Assembly: GCA_017558115.1 (NCBI GenBank) | Contig: JAFYWG010000011.1 | Span: forward strand, 1-37,482 | Direction: 5' to 3' | DNA from: Alistipes sp. | GTDB taxonomy: Bacteria; Bacteroidota; Bacteroidia; Bacteroidales; Rikenellaceae | DNA length: 37,482 nucleotides | In this document: positions 32,674-37,482 of the stretch, piece after piece | How positions within the stretch are numbered: position 1 is the first letter of the stretch | How the letters are laid out: each line of letters begins with the position of its first letter | Made by a program: the position numbers and the translations under genes | Notes under the pieces: generated by a model | Seen by the model: only the letters and a program-made list of their open reading frames with translations | Databases searched by the model: none | What the model was told of the DNA's origin: nothing

Positions 32674-33345
32674 CTACTTCTTGCGGCTGAGGCGCGCGAT
32701 AGGCGTCTGCGAACCGATTACGGGGTCGCCAATCTCTACGAACAACTCCGAATCCTTGGGCAACAACAGATCAACACGCGAGCCAAACTTGATAAAGCCC
32801 ATGACGCTATTCTGCTGTACGCGCTTGCCAGGCTTCATATAGTTCACGATGCGGCGTGCAACGAAGCCCGCAATCTGGCGTATGAGCACCTTGCGGCCAT
32901 CCTTAAGGCGGATAACTGTAGTGGTACGCTCATTCTCTGTCGACGACTTGGGGTGCCATGCCACGAGGAAGCGACCATGGTGGTGCTTGGTGTACTCCAC
33001 CTCGCCACCTACGGGCAACCAGTTCATGTGGACGTTAGTCACGGACATGAAGATAGAGACCTGAAGCATTTCGCCCTTAAGGTACTCGTCGTCGGTAACA
33101 ACCTCCGTAACTACCACGCGGCCATCGCAGGGCGAGAAGATGAGTTCGTCGTCGTGGATCTGCACACGGCGTGGCTGACGGAAAAAGGCCATGACAAAGA
33201 GCCAAAAGATAAAGAGCAGAGCGCCAAATATCCAGAGATATGTCGCTACCATGGGCTTAATGAAAAAGTATGCCAATAGCCACAAGGCGATGCAGATAAG
33301 ACCCGTAACAGAGATGATGATGTAACCCTCTTTATTAATCTTCAT
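32674..33345 (-). CDS. psd: Phosphatidylserine decarboxylase proenzyme
   Basis: The 223-residue product is the short form of Psd common in Bacteroidota and archaea. Two N-terminal membrane segments (about 9-30, 33-54) are followed by FFRQPRR, SPCDGRVVV, SVTNVHMNWLPVGGEV and the cleavage site FIKFGSRVDLLLP, where Gly188-Ser189 self-cleaves to make the pyruvoyl cofactor. It makes phosphatidylethanolamine in the inner membrane. It is 21 bp after cdsA, which makes the CDP-diacylglycerol used upstream in the pathway. Confidence 0.93.
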   Translation of the reverse strand: MKINKEGYIIISVTGLICIALWLLAYFFIKPMVATYLWIFGALLFIFWLFVMAFFRQPRRVQIHDDELIFSPCDGRVVVTEVVTDDEYLKGEMLQVSIFMSVTNVHMNWLPVGGEVEYTKHHHGRFLVAWHPKSSTENERTTTVIRLKDGRKVLIRQIAGFVARRIVNYMKPGKRVQQNSVMGFIKFGSRVDLLLPKDSELFVEIGDPVIGSQTPIARLSRKK

Positions 33346-33366
33346 AATATTTAGTTTTAGGTTGGT

Positions 33367-34236
33367 TTACAACTGAAGCAAAAATGATGCGCCGATGAGG
33401 TAGACAAAGGCAAAGGGTGAGGAGATGAGTAGAGCATCGAAGCGGTCGAGTATGCCACCATGGCCAGGCATGATCTTGCCCGAATCCTTGATGCCTGCCT
33501 CGCGCTTGAACATGGACTCCACAAGGTCGCCAAAGACACTCGTGATGGCCACAACAGCAGCCAAGCCGAGCCACATGCCGAGGCTACCGCCCACGACTAT
33601 CGAGCCTACAGCACCCATGGCTATAGCACCTACGATGCCGCCAGCAAAGCCCTCCCACGACTTCTTGGGCGAGATGCGTGGCGACATCTTATGCTTGCCG
33701 ATGGCGATGCCCGTGAGGTAGGCAAAGACATCGTTGCCCCATACTATAAATAGGTAGAAGAGGAAGGCCTCGGGCTTCCACTCTCCCGTGATGAGCACAG
33801 GGATGAAGAGCATAAGCGACATGGGGAATGCCACGTAGAAGATGCCCATGAGCGTGGTGGCGACGTTGCGTAGCGGCGTCTCCGACTCGTGGAAGAGCTC
33901 CACGATGAAGCAGAGAGGGATGAGAGCCGCGAAGTAGAGGATGCCTCCAATGAGCATATCTACGGCCGACTCACTCTGCGGCATCGAGACAAAGCCGTGA
34001 AAGAGGAAGAACGAGGTGACAAAGAGCACGATACCCGCAGCAAGGCCAAGCGTGCGGTGCGGCACAGCACCCGTAGCCGCCGCAATGTTGTAGAACTCCC
34101 ACATGCCGACAACGACAATAAGCAGCAGGAAGCTGCCATAGGCATAGGGGCCACCAAAGGCTGCGCCAAGCACAATGCCCAGCAATACCACACCACTAAT
34201 GGTGCGCACAATGAGATTTCGCATCTTGTCACTCAT
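33367..34236 (-). CDS. cdsA: Phosphatidate cytidylyltransferase
   Basis: The 289-residue product is an integral membrane enzyme with about seven to eight membrane segments and the CdsA motifs: WGNDVFAYLTG, RISPKKSWEGFAGG, and the C-terminal signature DLVESMFKREAGIKDSGKIMPGHGGILDRFDALL. It makes CDP-diacylglycerol from phosphatidic acid and CTP, the branch point for phospholipids. It lies 13 bp after ftsH. Confidence 0.95.
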   Translation of the reverse strand: MSDKMRNLIVRTISGVVLLGIVLGAAFGGPYAYGSFLLLIVVVGMWEFYNIAAATGAVPHRTLGLAAGIVLFVTSFFLFHGFVSMPQSESAVDMLIGGILYFAALIPLCFIVELFHESETPLRNVATTLMGIFYVAFPMSLMLFIPVLITGEWKPEAFLFYLFIVWGNDVFAYLTGIAIGKHKMSPRISPKKSWEGFAGGIVGAIAMGAVGSIVVGGSLGMWLGLAAVVAITSVFGDLVESMFKREAGIKDSGKIMPGHGGILDRFDALLISSPFAFVYLIGASFLLQL

Positions 34237-34249
34237 ACTCTTACTCTAT

Positions 34250-36397
34250 TTATTTCGCCTCGGCGTCGGTATTATCCTCGGCCGTAGGCTCTATTACATA
34301 CTTAATATCTGTGCCGTTGGAGGTGGTAACCTTTGTACCCTCCTCTACGCTATCCTCCGCCTTGGGCTGCGATGCCTCGAGCTCCTCCTTGGCTATCTGC
34401 TGCGTGCTCTTGCCCAATACAGCCTCGATATCCTCCGAGAAGATGGTCTCCTTGTCGAGCAATATCTCGGCGATGCGCTCGATGTTCTGGTGCTCGGCGT
34501 TGATAATCTTGCGTGTCATGGCCACAACCTCGTCGACGATGCGGCGCACCTCCTCGTCGATGAGCTGTGCTGTCTGCTCCGAGAAGGGCTTGGTGAACAT
34601 ATCGCGGCTACCCGAAGCATCGTAGTAGCTGATGTTACCCACCTTGGGGCTCATGCCGTAGTATGCCACCATGGCGTATGCCGTCTTTGAGGTGCGCTCA
34701 AGGTCGCTGATAGCACCCGTAGAGGTGACACCCAAGAGCTCCTGCTCCGCAATGCGGCCACCAAGCAAGCCCGCCATCTTGTGCATGAAGTGCTCGACAT
34801 TATGGTTGACACGCTCCTCGGGCAAGTACCATGTAGCACCCAACGAGCGGCCACGGGGGATGATGGTGACCTTCAACACGGGGTCGCAGTTCTTCAAGCG
34901 CCACATGACAACGGCGTGACCCACCTCGTGGATGGCCGTAGAGCGACGCTCGGCAGGGGTCATAGGCATGTTTCTACGCTCCAAGCCTCCCACAATGCGG
35001 TCGATAGCGGCGAGGAAGTCCTCCTGCATGACACTCTTATGGTTGTTACGCGCAGCGATGAGGGCCGCCTCGTTACATACGTTTGCGATATCGGCACCCG
35101 CGAAGCCTGGGGTCTGCTTAGCCAAGAACTCGCGGTCGAGTTTCTGGTCGAGTTTCAACTTTTTGAGGTGTACCTCGAAGATGGCCTTGCGCTCCTTGAC
35201 ATCGGGCAAGCCCACCTCAATCTGGCGGTCGAAGCGACCAGCACGCATGAGTGCCTTATCCAAGATGTCTACGCGGTTGGTTGCCGCCAACACGATGACA
35301 CCGGCATTGGTCTGGAAGCCATCCATCTCCGTGAGCAACTGGTTGAGCGTATTCTCTCGTTCGTCGTTACCCGAGAAGCCCGAGTTCTTGCCTCGCGCAC
35401 GGCCGATGGCGTCAATCTCGTCGATGAAGACGATGCAGGGTGCCACCTTCTTAGCCTGCTCGAAGAGGTCGCGCACACGCGAAGCACCCACACCTACGAA
35501 CATCTCCACAAAGTCCGAGCCCGAAATAGAGAGGAAGGGGACGTTGGCCTCACCCGCCACAGCCTTCGCTAAGAGGGTCTTACCCGTTCCTGGAGGGCCC
35601 GCGAGAAGTGCTCCGCGGGGAATCTTTGCGCCCAACTCTTTGTACTTATTTGCATTCTTGAGGAAGTCGACGATCTCCATAATCTCGACCTTGGCCTCCT
35701 CCAAGCCCGCGACATCCTTGAATGTCACGCGCTCTTTGCTGTTCTTATCCGACATCTGCGCGCGCGCCTTGCCCACGTTCATGATGCCACCACCGCCACC
35801 ACCAGCACCACGGCTCATGGAGCGCATGATGAAGATGAAGAACAAGAGGATGAATATCCAGGGTAGGAAGCTAATGACATAGTCCCAGAAGCCCTCCTCC
35901 GATACCTCGTACTCGAAGATGACCTCCTCGGTAGGCTCCGCAAGGGCATCAACCGCATCGGCTGGTACGGCAACAGCCACCTCCTCGGTGCTAAGGCTAT
36001 CTGCCACCACTACGACCTCCGCAGGCTCGCGCTCGACGACCGCGGGGCGCTGTGCCTCGGTTATCACACGCTCGAAATACTCAGCATCGCCATGCGACGT
36101 GTAGGCAATCTGTGCGCCCGATGTGGGCATATCCTTAAATCGCTTGTCGTGGGCTCGCAACGAGTCGATGTGCTCCTTCTTCAGGAATACACGCACCTTC
36201 TCGTGGTCCAAAATTGAGATACGCTCGACAGAGCCACCCTCAACAAGCTCCTCAACCATCCTCTGGTTGCCCTTGATGGGCTCGCTACTCGAGTCGCTGA
36301 AAATAGCATAGGCGATGATGCCTATGGCAACCACAGCCCAAAACCACATGAAGTTGAAACGTGGCCTCTGGGCTGGGCGATTATTTAATTGTGCCAT
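34250..36397 (-). CDS. ftsH: ATP-dependent zinc metalloprotease FtsH
   Basis: The 715-residue product is a full FtsH. A membrane segment at about 15-33 precedes an extended periplasmic region with an Ala/Glu/Val-rich stretch (about 115-160), then a second membrane segment at about 175-192. The AAA+ module has Walker A GPPGTGKT (267-274), Walker B IVFIDEID (322-329) and RAGRFDRQ (385-392). The protease motif is HEVGH (490-494), where the usual sequence is HEAGH; the HExxH zinc site is intact. It degrades misfolded membrane and regulatory proteins. The C-terminal tail after residue 665 is acidic and variable. Confidence 0.97.
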   Translation of the reverse strand: MAQLNNRPAQRPRFNFMWFWAVVAIGIIAYAIFSDSSSEPIKGNQRMVEELVEGGSVERISILDHEKVRVFLKKEHIDSLRAHDKRFKDMPTSGAQIAYTSHGDAEYFERVITEAQRPAVVEREPAEVVVVADSLSTEEVAVAVPADAVDALAEPTEEVIFEYEVSEEGFWDYVISFLPWIFILLFFIFIMRSMSRGAGGGGGGIMNVGKARAQMSDKNSKERVTFKDVAGLEEAKVEIMEIVDFLKNANKYKELGAKIPRGALLAGPPGTGKTLLAKAVAGEANVPFLSISGSDFVEMFVGVGASRVRDLFEQAKKVAPCIVFIDEIDAIGRARGKNSGFSGNDERENTLNQLLTEMDGFQTNAGVIVLAATNRVDILDKALMRAGRFDRQIEVGLPDVKERKAIFEVHLKKLKLDQKLDREFLAKQTPGFAGADIANVCNEAALIAARNNHKSVMQEDFLAAIDRIVGGLERRNMPMTPAERRSTAIHEVGHAVVMWRLKNCDPVLKVTIIPRGRSLGATWYLPEERVNHNVEHFMHKMAGLLGGRIAEQELLGVTSTGAISDLERTSKTAYAMVAYYGMSPKVGNISYYDASGSRDMFTKPFSEQTAQLIDEEVRRIVDEVVAMTRKIINAEHQNIERIAEILLDKETIFSEDIEAVLGKSTQQIAKEELEASQPKAEDSVEEGTKVTTSNGTDIKYVIEPTAEDNTDAEAK

Positions 36398-36446
36398 TTT
36401 ACTCTAATACAATCTTTATAAATTCGACGCTACATCCTATACTCCA

Positions 36447-36806
36447 CTAATCGCCAAACTCGTAGCGCTTCATTGGGGCATCGGCCCACAACTCCTCCAA
36501 GCGATAGTACTCGCGCATATCGGTCTGGAATATGTGCACGATGACATCGTTGTAGTCCATAGCCACCCAGAAGGCGTTCTGACGACCCTCCACACGCATA
36601 GGCCACTCGCCCATAACCTCGAAGACCTTATCCTCGATGCCGCCCGAAATGGCGTCTACCTGAGTTGTAGAATCGGCGTGGCAGACCACAAAATGCGAGC
36701 AAATGGCTCCATCAAAACCAGACAAATCGAGCGATACAATGCCCTTACCCTTCTTATCGTCGATGGCCTCTACTATCGTGTCAATTAGTTTCTGCAAGTT
36801 TTCCAT
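36447..36806 (-). CDS. rsfS: Ribosomal silencing factor RsfS
   Basis: The 119-residue product fits the RsfS/Iojap family: LIDTIVEAIDDKKGKGIVSLDLSGFDGAICSHFVVCHADSTTQVDAISGGIEDKV and AFWVAMDYNDVIVHIFQTDMREYYRLEELWADAP. It binds L14 on the large subunit and blocks joining of subunits in starved cells. First gene of the leftward rsfS-ftsH-cdsA-psd operon, as in many Bacteroidales; 49 bp separate it from ftsH. Confidence 0.94.
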   Translation of the reverse strand: MENLQKLIDTIVEAIDDKKGKGIVSLDLSGFDGAICSHFVVCHADSTTQVDAISGGIEDKVFEVMGEWPMRVEGRQNAFWVAMDYNDVIVHIFQTDMREYYRLEELWADAPMKRYEFGD

Positions 36807-36910
36807 AGTTTTTTATTAAGCTGTTTTACAATTATTTACACGTTTACTTTTCTCTGCTTCACGCACGCATGCGAACATACTTATAACGCACGTGCGCGAT
36901 AAATTCTTGC

Positions 36911-36941
36911 AAATGTAAGCAAAAAAAGTGAAATATCAAAG
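36911..36941 (-). promoter_or_regulatory. Promoter of the rsfS-ftsH-cdsA-psd operon
   Basis: On the minus strand TTTG (36941-36938), 19-nt spacer, TACATTTG (36918-36911). Start near 36904, giving a leader of about 98 nt that holds a GC-rich palindromic stretch at 36862-36895 (GCATGC, GCACGTGC). Confidence 0.75.
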
Positions 36942-36972
36942 GCCAAAGGAGATAAAAGAGAGTTTAGGGAGT

Positions 36973-36999
36973 TTAGGACCTAAGAGACAGAAGAGACAA
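36973..36999. repeat. Family C 9-bp repeat fragment
   Basis: Units of the type GAGACAGAA, GAGACAAAA lie directly before the family B2 element. A single family A-like unit pair (36961-36975) precedes. The gap 36942-37482 holds only repeats and one promoter. Confidence 0.5.
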
Positions 37000-37004
37000 A
37001 AGGG

Positions 37005-37112
37005 ACAAACAGACAAACAGACAAGTAGACGAGCAGATAAGTAGACGAGGGAGCGAACTGTATTTGGGAAGCGCGTTCGTATTTGTCGTTTTGTCCGTTC
37101 GTCCGTTCGTCG
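37005..37112. repeat. Family B mirror-arm 8-bp repeat element, copy B2 (reverse orientation)
   Basis: Left arm 37007-37050: CAAACAGA, CAAACAGA, CAAGTAGA, CGAGCAGA, TAAGTAGA, CGAG. The core and far arm (37051-37112) are nearly identical to the reverse complement of 4012-4080 in B1. Arm length is about 5 units here and 18 in B1, so the arm varies while the core is kept. Confidence 0.88.
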
Positions 37113-37129
37113 CAGTTTTCTCGTCGCAT

Positions 37130-37214
37130 TTATCACACTTGTCACACTTTATCACACCACCCCCACCCCCTGTGATTTTGTGATTTTGTGATTTTGTGAT
37201 TTTGTGATTTTGGG
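37130..37214. repeat. Family D mirror-arm 9-bp repeat element
   Basis: Left arm 37130-37157 (TTATCACAC, TTGTCACAC, TTTATCACAC), core CACCCCCACCCCC (37158-37170), right arm 37171-37214 with five perfect or near-perfect TGTGATTTT units. Again the right unit is roughly the reverse complement of the left. Confidence 0.75.
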
Positions 37215-37224
37215 GCTGCTTCAA

Positions 37225-37315
37225 TTAGAGAATTTAGAGAATTTAGAGAATTTAGGGAATTTAGAGCGGGTCGTCCTTAAGCCCTAAACTCTTTAAACTC
37301 CCTAAACTCCCTAAT
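37225..37315. repeat. Family A mirror-arm 9-bp repeat element, copy A6 (reverse orientation)
   Basis: Left arm 37225-37266 (AATTTAGAG units), core 37266-37281 (reverse complement of GGACGACCCGC), right arm 37281-37315. Core and right arm match A4 (GTCGTCCTTAAGCCCTAAAC in both). Confidence 0.85.
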
Positions 37316-37346
37316 TCAACAAAGTAAAAATATTTTATCAAAACAC

Positions 37347-37377
37347 TTGACAAACGCGTTCAATTGTTGTATATTTG
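37347..37377 (+). promoter_or_regulatory. Promoter reading out of the window to the right
   Basis: TTGA (37347-37350), 19-nt spacer, TATATTTG (37370-37377). Start near 37384. Its upstream half (37322-37353) is repeated with two mismatches at 27530-27561. Confidence 0.7.
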
Positions 37378-37397
37378 CAGCGAGAATAAGAGAAGAG

Positions 37398-37482
37398 AAA
37401 TTAAGGAGATTAAGGAAGTTAGGGACAACCCTCCCTAAATTCCCTAAACTCACTAAACTCACTAATCCCTAAACTCCTTAAA
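37398..37482. repeat. Family A mirror-arm 9-bp repeat element, copy A7, cut by the window end
   Basis: Left arm 37398-37424, core GGACAACCCTCCC (37424-37436), right arm 37433 to the window end, with CTAAACTCA-type units. It begins about 14 nt after the predicted transcription start, so it would be the 5' leader of the mRNA from the promoter at 37347. Confidence 0.8.

Noticed and set aside
34781..35882. Long rightward open frames opposite ftsH (263 and 316 residues)
   Set aside because: They are antisense to the conserved AAA+ and protease domains of ftsH; composition is Ser/Arg-rich or His-rich as expected of shadow frames.
1..37482. tRNA, rRNA or riboswitch genes
   Set aside because: I read the intergenic gaps for tRNA T-arm patterns and known riboswitch cores and saw none that I could support.

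Overview
The window looks like a chromosomal segment of a Bacteroidota bacterium, most probably order Bacteroidales and perhaps Rikenellaceae/Alistipes-like (family level is a guess). The evidence is the recurrent promoter pattern TTTG-N19/20-TANNTTTG, A-rich ribosome-binding regions without clear Shine-Dalgarno boxes, Bacteroidota-type RpoZ, BamD, DUF4837, DUF3127 and DUF721 proteins, BACON/FN3 surface lipoproteins, and a Bacteroidota-style core gene order. Nearly all of it is housekeeping chromosome. No insertion sequence, phage, CRISPR array, tRNA or rRNA was recognised.

Layout. 1-261 is the end of rplI. 737-3907 is a large modular lipoprotein. 4376-8434 is a rightward operon bamD-rpoZ-coaBC-recN ending in a strong two-way terminator. 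8547-12980 is a leftward group: an arginase-family protein that has lost most metal ligands, a NhaD-type antiporter and two FKBP-related lipoproteins. 13094-14089 is pdxB. 14171-15972 is an AT-rich tandem duplication of an unknown secreted protein plus a decayed small gene, followed by about 750 bp of repeats. 16726-18301 (left) holds a small helical protein, ubiX and a NodB deacetylase. 18444-19439 is a DUF4837 lipoprotein. 19616-20991 (left) is a DUF721/recF pair, divergent from a TPR membrane protein and a degenerate RibH-like protein. 22360-26714 (right) runs alpha/beta hydrolase, membrane-anchored Mur ligase, D-Ala-D-Ala ligase, radical SAM. 26867-27235 is DUF3127. 27546-36806 is all leftward: two paralogous secreted proteins, ispE, a TIR-TM-Sel1 protein, a lone riboflavin kinase domain, an AI-2E-type permease, psd, cdsA, ftsH and rsfS.

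The most unusual structure lies between genes. At least four sequence families of intergenic elements share one plan: an arm of direct 8- or 9-bp repeats, a short core, then an arm of the reverse-complement repeat unit. Family A (unit about GGGAATTTA) occurs seven times, family B (unit about GACAAACA) three times, family C (unit about GAGACCGAA) in one complete copy plus fragments, and family D (unit about TGTGATTTT) once. Cores are conserved between distant copies, notably B at 4012-4080 and inverted at 37051-37112. The arms vary in copy number and should allow long hairpins or cruciforms. The family resemblance is read directly from the sequence; their function and spread are unknown.

Other points of interest are the TIR protein spaced 3 bp from essential ispE, the Mur ligase/ATP-grasp/hydrolase operon, two enzyme-fold proteins stripped of catalytic residues (arginase-like and RibH-like), and a DUF3127 protein with an SSB-like DDIPF tip.
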